This document shows, piece after piece, positions 16,704-25,179 of a DNA stretch of 64,000 nt (positions within the stretch are counted from its first letter, which is position 1; every line of letters starts with the position of its first letter). This stretch comes from Janthinobacterium violaceinigrum. Its GTDB lineage: Bacteria > Pseudomonadota > Gammaproteobacteria > Burkholderiales > Burkholderiaceae_D. The notes below the pieces were generated by a model. It ran no database searches. It was not told the DNA's origin and worked only from the letters and a program-made list of their open reading frames with translations. The DNA is taken from contig NZ_WFLI01000003.1 of the NCBI RefSeq assembly GCF_009208555.1, positions 186,001 through 250,000 of the forward strand. The letters run 5' to 3'. Position numbers and translations under genes: made by a program.

Positions 16704-17209
16704 ATAAAATGCCTAAAACCAAAAAGATATTTTTTGTGTCCGTATTGGCCATTGCAATATTCATCGATGTACATTTTTTAGCTGGCTGCGGAAAGTTAAG
16801 CCCTGAGTTCTCATGGGGCTGGGTTATTGCAGGCACATTTCTTCAGTTGTATGGCGCGCGAAAGCTCTTCCGCACATTAAGAAGTGATGCCGCCGTTGGC
16901 GCAGATATCGTCCCTGACGATTATGTCAGGGACGGTTTTTTTCGTTCAAAATGGTTCTATGCGGTGCTTGTCATCTACATGGGCTGCATGGTCTTTTCTT
17001 ACGGGGTAAGCCATCCGGACTCGCGAACTGCATTGAAACTTGGCACGAAAATAAGCAGCTGCCCTGGAGGGGGAGCTGAGTTCGTGCAACTGTCTATGAG
17101 CAAGCGCGTCTCCGACGGGCTGTCTGCCATGAAGCCGACTTACGCCGCCACCAGCCTGATTCTCGTAATCTCCGCCGGTGCGCCGATGCGTTTTGGCGGG
17201 CCCCAGTAA
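16700..17209 (+). CDS. Hypothetical membrane protein with antisense-derived C-terminus
   Basis: About 169 residues from GTG 16700 (overlapping the previous stop) or 166 from ATG 16709; I do not recognise the family. Two hydrophobic segments are visible, IFFVSVLAIAIFIDVHFLA near the N-terminus and WFYAVLVIYMGCMVFSYGV near residue 100. Codon use is more AT-rich than in the neighbours. The last roughly 23 codons run antisense through the end of the convergent metallophosphoesterase gene (overlap 17140-17209), so the natural C-terminus may have been lost and replaced by read-through. Possibly acquired or decaying. Confidence 0.5.
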   Translation: MNKMPKTKKIFFVSVLAIAIFIDVHFLAGCGKLSPEFSWGWVIAGTFLQLYGARKLFRTLRSDAAVGADIVPDDYVRDGFFRSKWFYAVLVIYMGCMVFSYGVSHPDSRTALKLGTKISSCPGGGAEFVQLSMSKRVSDGLSAMKPTYAATSLILVISAGAPMRFGGPQ

Positions 17210-18261
17210 CCGGTGCCGCGGCTGACATAGATCCACAGCCGGCCTTGCCGGTGCAGTCCCGCCACGTAGGGCTGCTGCAGCGGCACGAACAGGTTCCATG
17301 GCCAGAACTGGCCGCCGTGCGTGTGGCCCGACAACTGCAGGTCGTAGCCGGCCGCTTCGGCCTCGGGTGCGCTGCGCGGCTGGTGCGCCAGCAGGATGCG
17401 GGGGATGCCGGCGGGGGCGCCGGCGATGGCCGCTTGCGGGTCGCTTTTCTGGGCCGGGTCGAATGCGCCCGCGCTGTAGTCGGTGACGCCAGCGACGGCC
17501 ACGCGCGCGCCGGCGTGCTCGATGACCGCATGTTCGTTCATCAGCACGCGCAGTCCCAGGCGGCGAAATTCCGCCACCCACGGCGCGGCGCCCGAATAGT
17601 ATTCGTGGTTGCCCGTCACCAGAAACACGCCGTGGCGCGCGCGCAGCTCGCCCAGCGGCGCCGTATGGCTGGCCAGCTGCGCCACCGTGCCGTCGACCAC
17701 GTCGCCCGTGATGGCGATGAGGTCCGCCTGCAAGCCGTTGGCGCGCGCGACGATGGCTTCCACATAGGCGCGCTGGATGGTGGCGCCCACGTGGATGTCG
17801 CTCAACTGCACGATGGTGTAACCGTGCAGTGCCGGCGGCAAGCCGGCGATGGGCACGTCGATCTCGCGCACGCGCGCCACCCTGCGGGCGTTGACGAAGC
17901 CGACGAAGGTGGCCAGCAGCGCCAGGACCAGGGTCGCCACGGCGGACGCCTGCGCGTGCTGGCGCACGGCGGGAATCAGCATCAGCAGCTCGCGCAGCAC
18001 GGTGAGCACGAACAGCGAGGAAAAAAAGCCCATGCACAGCGAACCGGCCCAGACCAGACGGTCGGCCAGGCGCGCATCATTCGTGACGGCGCGGGCGAAG
18101 ATGGTCATCGGCATGAGCATGGTCGACGCCAGCAGCACCAGGCCGCCCAGCAGCCAGCCGGCCAGGCCCACGGGCAGGGCAGGCAGCAGCAGCCAGCCCA
18201 GCAGGGCGTGCAGGGCGCCCAGTATCATGGTGATGCGCAGCAGCGGCGTGCGGGTTTTCAT
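17140..18261 (-). CDS. Membrane-associated metallophosphoesterase
   Basis: A 373-residue protein with about four N-terminal membrane segments (residues 8-125) and a calcineurin-like phosphoesterase domain. The metal-binding motifs are in order: QLSDIHVG, GDVVDG, GNHEYY and SGHTHGGQFWP. Relatives such as YkuE hydrolyse phosphate esters at the membrane, possibly on lipids. I chose ATG 18261 because the first membrane helix follows directly; an upstream ATG at 18312 would add 17 unlikely residues. The 3' end overlaps the orphan membrane gene on the other strand by 70 bases. Confidence 0.88.
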   Translation of the reverse strand: MKTRTPLLRITMILGALHALLGWLLLPALPVGLAGWLLGGLVLLASTMLMPMTIFARAVTNDARLADRLVWAGSLCMGFFSSLFVLTVLRELLMLIPAVRQHAQASAVATLVLALLATFVGFVNARRVARVREIDVPIAGLPPALHGYTIVQLSDIHVGATIQRAYVEAIVARANGLQADLIAITGDVVDGTVAQLASHTAPLGELRARHGVFLVTGNHEYYSGAAPWVAEFRRLGLRVLMNEHAVIEHAGARVAVAGVTDYSAGAFDPAQKSDPQAAIAGAPAGIPRILLAHQPRSAPEAEAAGYDLQLSGHTHGGQFWPWNLFVPLQQPYVAGLHRQGRLWIYVSRGTGYWGPPKRIGAPAEITRIRLVAA

Positions 18262-18389
18262 GTCATGGTTCCAGTGGTGGGGTGCCCGGAGCGGCGGACG
18301 CGCCGACAGCATGGCGGCATGGCCGAACCTGTCGCGCCTGGCATCGGCCGATTATAGCCGACGCCTGGTCAACGGATGGCCGGCCCCGC

Positions 18390-19919
18390 TCATGGGGCGA
18401 TATGCAGTCCCAGCATGGCCAGCTTGCCGAAATCGACGGGCTTGGCGAAGTGCTCGTTGAAACCGGCCTGCAGGGCGGCCTGGCGGTCGTGTTCCTGGCC
18501 ATAGCCGGTCAGCGCCACGAGCAGGAATTGCTGAGGTATCGGCAACTGGCGCAATTGCACGGCCACCTCGTAGCCGCTCATGTCGGGCAGGCCGATGTCG
18601 AGAAAGATGATGTCGGGCTTGAATTCCAGGGTGCGCTCGGTTGCTTGCGCGCCCGTGTAGGCCGTGCGCACCGTGTGGCCGTACATTTCCAGCAATTCGG
18701 CCAGGGTGTCGGCCGCATCGCGGTTGTCGTCGACGACGAGGATGCGCTGGCTGCCGCCGGTGGCCGCTGCCGGCGCCGGCGCCGGCGCGGCGGCCGGCAG
18801 CGGCACGTTCGCGTCCAGCGGCAGGGTGACTTCGAAGGTGCTGCCCAGCCCCACGCCGGGACTGCACACGCTGACCTGGCCGCCGTGCAGGGTCACCAGG
18901 TTGCGCACCAGCGACAGGCCGATGCCCAGGCCGTCCTGCACCCGGTCGGGCGCGTGGCCGCTTTGCTCGAACAGGCCGAAGATGCTGTCGATGCTGGCCG
19001 CGGCAATGCCGATGCCGTTGTCGCTGAGGCGGATACGCACGTTGTCGCCTTCGCGCGCGGCGGAAATCGCGATGCGCCCGCCCGGCGCCGTGAACTTGGC
19101 CGCGTTGAGCAGCAGGTTGGCGACGATCTGCGACAGGCGCACGGCGTCGCCGCAGACCCACAGTTCTTCCCTGGGCAGGTTCACGTCCAGCGCATGGCCG
19201 CGCGCCTCGACGCTGTGCGAACTCGTTTCCAGCGCGCTGCGGATGACGCTGGCCAGGCTCACGCTTTCCCATTGCAGCGAGATTTTTCCCTGCGAAATGC
19301 GCGATACGTCGAGCAGGTCGTCCACCAGACGTACCAGATGGTCCGTGTGGCGGGCGATGGTGCGGCGCGCATTGTCCTGCGCGGCCGGCACGACGGGATC
19401 GAGTTTGCACAGCAGGGCCAGCGCTGTGCGGATTGGGCCCAGCGGGTTGCGCAGTTCGTGCGCCAGGGTGGCCAGGAATTCATCCTTGCGGCGGTCCACG
19501 TCGCGCAGCGCGCGCTCGACGCGGCCCAGCCGCAGCAGCGCCTTGACGTTGGCGATCAATTCGTCCGCCTCGATCGGCTCGACCAGGTAATTGTCGGCGC
19601 CGCCGTCGAGCGCGCGTATCTTGTCGGCCGAGCCGATGCAGGAAGCGGACGTCTGCAGCACGAGGATGGTGTTCGTCTCGGCGCCGCCCTTCAACTGGCG
19701 GCACACTTCCAGGCCGTTGATGTCGGGCAGTTTGACGTCGAGCAGGATCAGGTTGGGGCGGTCCTGGCGCGCGCGCAGCAGGGCGTCGCCTCCGTTCGAC
19801 GCTTCGATGACCTTGAAGCCGGCGCGCTGGAGGATGCGCGACTTGGCGTAGCGGGCGCCGTCGCTGTCATCGACGTTGAGGATCAGAGCATCGCTATTGT
19901 TATCCGGTCGCATGCGCAT
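18390..19919 (-). CDS. Hybrid histidine kinase, REC-HisKA-HATPase-REC
   Basis: A 509-residue soluble protein. A receiver domain comes first (phospho-acceptor D61 in NLILLDVKLP), then HisKA with H154 in TLAHELRNPLGP, an HATPase domain with LSDNGIGIA and DGLGIGLSLVRNL, and a second receiver (D441 in IIFLDIGLPDMSG). It has no membrane segment, so it takes input from another protein through the first receiver. It is the last gene of the stressosome operon and overlaps the preceding kinase gene by 20 bases, implying that it is an output stage of that system. No DNA-binding domain is present. Confidence 0.92.
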   Translation of the reverse strand: MRMRPDNNSDALILNVDDSDGARYAKSRILQRAGFKVIEASNGGDALLRARQDRPNLILLDVKLPDINGLEVCRQLKGGAETNTILVLQTSASCIGSADKIRALDGGADNYLVEPIEADELIANVKALLRLGRVERALRDVDRRKDEFLATLAHELRNPLGPIRTALALLCKLDPVVPAAQDNARRTIARHTDHLVRLVDDLLDVSRISQGKISLQWESVSLASVIRSALETSSHSVEARGHALDVNLPREELWVCGDAVRLSQIVANLLLNAAKFTAPGGRIAISAAREGDNVRIRLSDNGIGIAAASIDSIFGLFEQSGHAPDRVQDGLGIGLSLVRNLVTLHGGQVSVCSPGVGLGSTFEVTLPLDANVPLPAAAPAPAPAAATGGSQRILVVDDNRDAADTLAELLEMYGHTVRTAYTGAQATERTLEFKPDIIFLDIGLPDMSGYEVAVQLRQLPIPQQFLLVALTGYGQEHDRQAALQAGFNEHFAKPVDFGKLAMLGLHIAP

Positions 19920-21723
19920 TGTCCTCGGTGGTTGTGCCTTGCGGCGGAACCGGCTCTTGCCGGTGATGTTGATTGCCGATCAGCGCGCGCAGGGTCGCCA
20001 GCAGTTGCTGGCGCGGCAGTGGCTTGACGTAATAGGCGTCGGCGCCCAGGGCCAGGCCCTTGCGCACGTCGTCGATCTCGGTGGCGACGATGACGGGCAC
20101 CTGGCGCCGCAGCGGGTCGTTTTTCAGCTCGGCCAGCCAGTGCCAGGCCGTTTCGCCGTGCAGCAGGATGTCGAGGATGACGGCGGCAGGGCGCTGCTGT
20201 TCCCAGCGTTCCTGTGCTTCGCGTACGCTGCGCGCGGGGACCACGCGAAATTCGCTGCCGGCCAGGAATTTTTCATACAGCAGGCGGACGGGCGGATTGT
20301 CTTCCACCACCAGCACGGGGATGCGCTGGTCGTTGCCGTTGTCGTTGGCGGGTGCGCACGGCGGCAGGCTGCCTTCAGGCGCATGGTAGCTGGCGGGCAG
20401 GATCACGGAAAACAGCGAACCCTGGCCCGGCGTGCTTTCCACGGCCACCGTGCCGTTGAGCAGGGTGGCCAGGTTGCGGCACAGGGGCAGGCCCAGGCCC
20501 GTGCCCTTGACCTTGCGCTGCATGTGGTTTTCCACCTGGCTGAATTCCTCGAAGATCAGCTGCACGTCTTCGGCGGCGATGCCCAGACCCGTGTCGGAGA
20601 CGGAAAAGCAGATGGCATCCTGCTCCGGCAACGGCGTGGCGCTGACGATGATGGCGCCCGCTTCCGTGAACTTGAGGGCGTTGGAGATGAAGTTGCGCAG
20701 GATTTGCGACAGCTTGCCTTCATCCGTGTGGATGTGCAGCGCCGGATCGGGGTCGATGAAGGTGAGCGTGAGCGAATCGGACACCAGCAGCGGGCGCAGC
20801 ATGCCGCGCAGGGCACTGAACAGGTCGGCGACCAGCACGCTGTTGGCGTGCACGTCGACCTTGCCCGCCTCGATCTTGGCCAGGTCCAGCAAGTCGTTGA
20901 CCAGGTCGCTCAGGCTGACGGCGCTTTGCAGGATGAACATCACCTGCTTTTCCTGCTCCTCCGACAGCTCGCCATCGATGCGGTCGAGCAGCAGCTTGGA
21001 CAGGGCGCGGATGGAGCTGAGCGGCGTGCGGAATTCATGGCTCATGTTCGACAGGAAGCGCGATTTCATCTGGTCGGCGCGGCGCAGGTGGTCGGCCTTT
21101 TCGTCCAGTTCCGCGAACAGCGCCACCACGCCCCGGTTGGTGTCTTCCAGTTCGCGCGTCAGCTGCAGCAGGTCGTCCTGGCGCGTTTTCAGTTCGGCCA
21201 GGGTGCTCAGCAGTTCACGGTTCTGCTGCTGCACTTCGGCGAGCGTGATATCCGAAGGCAGCGCCTGCAGGCTGCCGGACAGGGTGCCGATGCTTTGCCC
21301 GTCGAGCAGGGGCGCGTCGCGCGGGAACAGCTTGTGCAGGGTGATCTGCGTGCCGTCGCCCGGTGCGCTGCGGATGTGGCAGCGGTCCATCAGGCGCTGC
21401 GCGCCCAGGATGCCCAGTCCCATGCCCGTGTGCGAGCGGTAGGTGCCGGCCAGTATCTGATCCAGGTGCGCGATGCCGGGGCCCTGGTCTTCGATGCGGA
21501 TGCTCAGCACCTGCGGCGCCGTCAAGCCGTCGATGGCGAAATGCACCTTGCCGCTGCCGGCGTAGTTGTAGACGTTGCGCGCCAGTTCCGAGACGGCCGT
21601 GGCGATGCGCACCTGGTCCTGCACGCCGAAGCCGCACAGGGCGGCGATCTGCCGCGCGCGCTGGCGCGCACCCACCACATCGAGTTCGCTGCCGATATGG
21701 GCCGTCAATATGCGTTGCGTCAT
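19900..21723 (-). CDS. Histidine kinase with N-terminal RsbT-like ATPase and C-terminal receiver
   Basis: A 607-residue soluble protein with an unusual layout. Residues about 1-135 are an anti-sigma/RsbT-type HATPase (VSELARNVYNYAGSGK, then IEDQGPGI). A coiled segment follows, then HisKA with H229 in MSHEFRTPLSS, a second HATPase with VSDTGLGIA and KGTGLGLPLCRNLA, and a receiver with D518 in AVILDILLHGE. I took ATG 21723, four bases into the overlap with the preceding gene; upstream in-frame codons are antisense-like. The RsbT-like module links stressosome switching to phosphorelay signalling. Downstream it overlaps the hybrid kinase gene. Confidence 0.9.
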   Translation of the reverse strand: MTQRILTAHIGSELDVVGARQRARQIAALCGFGVQDQVRIATAVSELARNVYNYAGSGKVHFAIDGLTAPQVLSIRIEDQGPGIAHLDQILAGTYRSHTGMGLGILGAQRLMDRCHIRSAPGDGTQITLHKLFPRDAPLLDGQSIGTLSGSLQALPSDITLAEVQQQNRELLSTLAELKTRQDDLLQLTRELEDTNRGVVALFAELDEKADHLRRADQMKSRFLSNMSHEFRTPLSSIRALSKLLLDRIDGELSEEQEKQVMFILQSAVSLSDLVNDLLDLAKIEAGKVDVHANSVLVADLFSALRGMLRPLLVSDSLTLTFIDPDPALHIHTDEGKLSQILRNFISNALKFTEAGAIIVSATPLPEQDAICFSVSDTGLGIAAEDVQLIFEEFSQVENHMQRKVKGTGLGLPLCRNLATLLNGTVAVESTPGQGSLFSVILPASYHAPEGSLPPCAPANDNGNDQRIPVLVVEDNPPVRLLYEKFLAGSEFRVVPARSVREAQERWEQQRPAAVILDILLHGETAWHWLAELKNDPLRRQVPVIVATEIDDVRKGLALGADAYYVKPLPRQQLLATLRALIGNQHHRQEPVPPQGTTTEDNAHATG

Positions 21724-22817
21724 GCTGCACCTGTCCCTTCTGCTGTCATAGCCTGGTGTTCCTCGTGCTCGCGCAGCACCACCACCGTGACGTCGTCGCG
21801 TCCGCGCGCAAAATCGCGGTACAGCACGGCGGCGACCAGGCTGGGATGGCAGTGCGCCAGGCCCGGATACTGTTCCAGGTCCCAGCGCGTATGCAGGCCG
21901 TCCGTATGCATGATCAAGGTCGTGCCCAGCTGCCATGGAAAGCGGAATTCCTGCACCTTGCGCAGATTGCTGCCGACGATGCCGTTATGCGACAGCAGAT
22001 GCCGGCGCTGCCGCGCATCGAAGGCGCAGGCGGCGATATTGCCCACGCCCGCATAGCGCAATTCGCGCTGCATGGTGTCGATATGCGCCACCGCCATGGC
22101 CGCGCCGCGCGTGGCGCGCAGGGCGCCGTGGGCCAGTTCGATGAAGGGGGCGGGCAGGGGCGGCAGGCCGGGCGTGTCGTGTTCCAGCAGCGCGCTGGCG
22201 CATTCCGAGGCGCGCGCCGCCAGCGGGCCGTGGCCCAGGCCATCGGCCACCATCAGGCTCAGTTCGTGGCCTTCGCACACGACGTTCCAGGCGTCGCCGC
22301 ATACCTGTTCCGAGGCCAGCGGCAAGCACACGGCGCCGATCTGCCAGTTCGGCCTGGCGGGAATGGCGCTGCTGGCGTGCTGTCCCCATATCACCATCAT
22401 CAGCGCCGTGCCCTTGCCGGGCGCCGTGTACAGGTCGAATTCCTGGCTCAATCGGCGTATCGCGCCCAGTCCCACGCCATAGGTGCCCGTGGTGGAATGG
22501 CCGTCCTGCATGTGCTGGCGCACGTTCGCCATGCCGGGGCCGTTGTCGATGGCCAGCACTTCGATGCCGCTGGTGCCGCCGCGCAGCACCTTGCGCAGCA
22601 GGATTTCACCGCGCTGCGCATGCTTGACGATATTGGTGGCCGCTTCGCTGATGATGATGGCCAGCTGGCCCGTGCGCACGTCGTCGAAGCCGATGTGACG
22701 CGCCAGTTCGTTGCCGGCGCGGCGGGCCGCGGCGATTTCGCTCGGTTCGCCGATGGGAAAACTGCGTTGCCTGGCAATGTCAGGGTACGGCTCTTGGTGG
22801 TTCAAAACAGCTTCCAT
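21720..22817 (-). CDS. RsbT-like ATPase fused to SpoIIE/RsbX-type PP2C phosphatase
   Basis: A 365-residue protein. The N-terminal half (to about 140) is an HATPase of the RsbT/RsbW type (IISEAATNIVKHAQRGE, AIDNGPGMA, GVGLGAIRRLS). The C-terminal half is a PP2C-type phosphatase with the metal-binding VADGLGHGPLAA and a late GRDDVTVVVL aspartate motif. In Gram-positive stressosomes RsbX dephosphorylates RsbR and RsbS to reset the complex; this protein probably does the same here. The start overlaps the rsbT-like gene by 16 bases and the end overlaps the next kinase by 4. Confidence 0.88.
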   Translation of the reverse strand: MEAVLNHQEPYPDIARQRSFPIGEPSEIAAARRAGNELARHIGFDDVRTGQLAIIISEAATNIVKHAQRGEILLRKVLRGGTSGIEVLAIDNGPGMANVRQHMQDGHSTTGTYGVGLGAIRRLSQEFDLYTAPGKGTALMMVIWGQHASSAIPARPNWQIGAVCLPLASEQVCGDAWNVVCEGHELSLMVADGLGHGPLAARASECASALLEHDTPGLPPLPAPFIELAHGALRATRGAAMAVAHIDTMQRELRYAGVGNIAACAFDARQRRHLLSHNGIVGSNLRKVQEFRFPWQLGTTLIMHTDGLHTRWDLEQYPGLAHCHPSLVAAVLYRDFARGRDDVTVVVLREHEEHQAMTAEGTGAA

Positions 22818-23236
22818 TTCGCGATGGTGACGGTGGTGCCCGCGCCGGGCGCCGTGTCGATGTGAAATGCGTCGGCCAGGCGCTTGGCGCCACCCAGCCC
22901 CAGTCCCAGTCCGCCGCCGCTGGTGTAGCCATCGGTCAGCGCCAGGGTGATATCCTCGATGCCCGGTCCCGCATCGACAAAGCGCAGTTCCAGCCCCAGC
23001 CGCGCGCCATCGCTGACGCGCGCGATGTGCGCTTCGCCGCCGCCGCCGTAGCGCAGGGTGTTGCGCGCCAGTTCGCTGGCCGCCGTGATGATCTTGGTCT
23101 GTTCGATCAGGCCAAAACCCATGGCGACCATGCTGTCGCGTACCTGCTTGCGCAGCCGCACGACGTCTTCATCGCTGTGCAGGGGCAGGATTTGCTGCGT
23201 CGGCTGGGCCGCTGCCTGCCCTTGCGCGCCTAGCAC
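22802..23236 (-). CDS. rsbT: RsbT-like switch serine kinase
   Basis: A 144-residue HATPase-fold kinase. N-box AASELARNTLRYGGGG, G1 box VDAGPGIEDI and G2 box GGGLGLGLGGAKRLAD are intact. In the known stressosome RsbT phosphorylates RsbR and RsbS, is then released and activates a downstream partner. Here there is no RsbU, so the freed kinase probably acts on the kinases encoded next. The gene lies 10 bases after the RsbS-like gene, the standard R-S-T order. Confidence 0.9.
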   Translation of the reverse strand: MLGAQGQAAAQPTQQILPLHSDEDVVRLRKQVRDSMVAMGFGLIEQTKIITAASELARNTLRYGGGGEAHIARVSDGARLGLELRFVDAGPGIEDITLALTDGYTSGGGLGLGLGGAKRLADAFHIDTAPGAGTTVTIAKWKLF

Positions 23237-23246
23237 GGCGCCTCCG

Positions 23247-23609
23247 TCATGCGCATGCGCCGCCCCGTTCCAGCAGCTTGATCCCCCGTTCCACGTTCAG
23301 GGCCGTGCTCACGCCTTCCAGGGTCAGTCCCAGTTCCACCAGGGTGATGGCGACGGCGGGCTGCATGCCCACGACCACGGTGCGCGCGTCGAGGATTTTT
23401 GCCATCGCTGCCGTATTGCTGATCATGCGGCCTATGAAGGAGTCGACGATGTCGAGCGCGGAAATGTCGATCAGCACGCCCGTGGCGCGGTCCGTCACGA
23501 TGCGCGTGGTCAGGTCGTCCTGCAAGGTCATCGCCAGGCGGTCATGCATGTCCACCTGGATCGTCACCAGCAGCAGCCGGCCCATGCGTAAGATGGGGAT
23601 TCTCTCCAT
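23247..23609 (-). CDS. rsbS: RsbS-like stressosome scaffold, STAS domain
   Basis: A 120-residue single STAS-domain protein. The phospho-acceptor serine is conserved at S57 in LDIVDSFIGR, equivalent to S59 of Bacillus subtilis RsbS. The C-terminal GMQPAVAITLVELGLTLEGV matches the family well. RsbS packs with RsbR into the stressosome core and holds RsbT until phosphorylated. The gene is 7 bases downstream of the RsbR-like gene. Confidence 0.93.
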   Translation of the reverse strand: MERIPILRMGRLLLVTIQVDMHDRLAMTLQDDLTTRIVTDRATGVLIDISALDIVDSFIGRMISNTAAMAKILDARTVVVGMQPAVAITLVELGLTLEGVSTALNVERGIKLLERGGACA

Positions 23610-23616
23610 GGGCGCC

Positions 23617-24513
23617 TCAGTGCTGCTGCGGGTAGGTGATGCTGGAGCCCGTGCGTTTCAGGGCCACGACGAAGGCGTCGGCCAGGGTGGCCTTGGTCAT
23701 CACGTCTTCCAGGTTCACGCCCAGGTGCACGATGGTTTGCGCGATCTGGGGGCGGATGCCGCTGATGATGCAGTCGGCGCCCATCAGGCGCGCGGCGGCG
23801 ATGGTTTTCAGCAGGTGCTGCGCCACCAGGGTGTCGACGGTGGGCACGCCCGTGATGTCGATGATGGCGATCAGGGCGCCCGTGTCGACGATCTTTTGCA
23901 GCAGGCTTTCCATCACCACCTGCGTGCGGGCGCTGTCGAGCGTGCCGATCAGGGGCAGGGCCAGCACGTTTTGCCACAGCTGCACCACGGGCGTGGACAG
24001 TTCCAGCAATTCCTGCTGCTGGCGCAGGATCACCTGTTCGCGCGCCTTCTGGTAGATGGCGATGGTCAGCAGGCCCAGTTCATCGAACAGCTTGCTGGTG
24101 CTGACGATGGCGTCGCCCAGCTGCTGCGGCTGGGCCGTGATTTCCTTGCGCAGATAGCCGAACAGCGGCTCCTTGAGGGAAAACATGAAGCTGGCCGTGT
24201 CGATCGGCGAATAGCCCTGGCGCACGCGCGACTGCGATATTTCAGCGAGCAGCTGGCGCGTGTCGTCCCAGGCGCCGCCTTCGATGTCGAACGAGTCGCC
24301 GCTTTCCAGCGCGCCTGCCAGCAGCGGCAGGAATTGCGAGGCCTGCTGGCGCAACTCGTTTTCGGCAATCTTGTCGCGCCGCACCAGGCGGGAGATCAGG
24401 CCGGCCATCCAGCCGTCCAGCAGTTCCGTGTGGTGTTGGCTGATGATGCCGGCCAGTTGTTGCGCCTGGCCCGCGCCCGTCTTGACCGTGTCCGTCTTCA
24501 TACTCATGCTCAT
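23617..24513 (-). CDS. rsbR: RsbR-like stressosome sensor
   Basis: A 298-residue protein. Residues 1-155 form the helical, globin-like sensor half; residues 180-290 are a STAS domain with PLIGTLDSARTQVVMESLL and IDITGVPTVDTLVAQH. By comparison with Bacillus RsbRA, whose sites are T171 and T205, the phosphorylatable positions here are S194 and T228; the first appears to be serine instead of threonine. The N-terminal half shows no obvious haem or flavin motif, so the signal is unknown. It is the first gene of a six-gene minus-strand operon. A reverse-strand TATAAT at 24573-24578 may be its -10, without a good -35. Confidence 0.92.
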   Translation of the reverse strand: MSMSMKTDTVKTGAGQAQQLAGIISQHHTELLDGWMAGLISRLVRRDKIAENELRQQASQFLPLLAGALESGDSFDIEGGAWDDTRQLLAEISQSRVRQGYSPIDTASFMFSLKEPLFGYLRKEITAQPQQLGDAIVSTSKLFDELGLLTIAIYQKAREQVILRQQQELLELSTPVVQLWQNVLALPLIGTLDSARTQVVMESLLQKIVDTGALIAIIDITGVPTVDTLVAQHLLKTIAAARLMGADCIISGIRPQIAQTIVHLGVNLEDVMTKATLADAFVVALKRTGSSITYPQQH

Positions 24514-24662
24514 CCTTGGCTGGAGTGGAGGGTGCGGCGCGGCCGCAAGCGGGCACGCGCTGTGATGAATAAATTATAGGCAGGCATGGCCATAGCTTAT
24601 GTTCTGTGCCGCACATAGTGGCGTAATCAGTGCATATTTCCGCAAGAAACTGTCGCCATTTA

Positions 24663-24685
24663 AAGATGTATATGATTTGCATGTT
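24663..24685. promoter_or_regulatory. NsrR operator
   Basis: AAGATGTATAT (24663-24673), a single G, then ATTTGCATGTT (24675-24685). This matches the NsrR consensus AAGATGYATTT-N-AAATRCATCTT at 18 of 22 arm positions. It overlaps the -35 element of the promoter reading into the hemerythrin and flavohaemoglobin genes, the expected place for NO-relieved repression. nsrR itself lies 4 kb downstream. Confidence 0.8.
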
Positions 24686-24705
24686 TATGTGAATTCCGCT
24701 ACACT
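24677..24705 (+). promoter_or_regulatory. Promoter of the hemerythrin-hmp operon
   Basis: TTGCAT (24677-24682), a 17-base spacer and TACACT (24700-24705) give a sigma-70 type promoter with a start near 24712, about 20 bases before the hemerythrin ATG. The -35 lies inside the NsrR site. Confidence 0.6.
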
Positions 24706-24732
24706 GGCTGCACTCAACAAGAGAAACACGCC

Positions 24733-25146
24733 ATGAATATCGACAAATTCAAACAACAGCACCTGGCCATCCTGGCCGCCATCGATGACTTGCGCCAGCT
24801 GGCGCGCGGCGGTGTTGCCGCGCAGGCGCAGGCCATAGCCGAACAGATCATTGCCATGAGCGGCTTGATCAAGCTGCACCTGGCCGTCGAGCAGCGCTAT
24901 CTGTACCCGGCCGCGCAAGCGTGCGGCGTGGCCAGCGTAGCCCAGCTGGGCCGCCAGTACGAAAACGAGATGCACGGCATCGCGGGCGCCTACCTGGATT
25001 TTGCGGGCCGCTGGAATACGCCCGTGCGCCTGGCAGCCGAACCGGAAGCGTTCCGCAGCGAAGCCAATACCGTGCTGCACGCGCTATTCCAGCGCATGCG
25101 GCGCGAAGACCATGATCTTTATCCCGCCATAGAATCTCTCGCCTGA
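24733..25146 (+). CDS. Hemerythrin HHE-domain protein
   Basis: A 137-residue four-helix protein. Candidate di-iron ligands are spaced as in hemerythrins: H10, H49 and E53 (HLAVE), H81, H116, and H127 within REDHDLYP. Such proteins bind O2 or NO and some help repair Fe-S clusters after nitrosative stress. It is the first gene behind an NsrR-controlled promoter and precedes the flavohaemoglobin gene by 33 bases, so an NO-related role is likely. Only a weak purine-rich ribosome site precedes the ATG. Confidence 0.87.
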   Translation: MNIDKFKQQHLAILAAIDDLRQLARGGVAAQAQAIAEQIIAMSGLIKLHLAVEQRYLYPAAQACGVASVAQLGRQYENEMHGIAGAYLDFAGRWNTPVRLAAEPEAFRSEANTVLHALFQRMRREDHDLYPAIESLA

Positions 25147-25179
25147 GACCGCTTACTGATAGATACACAGGAGTTTTAC

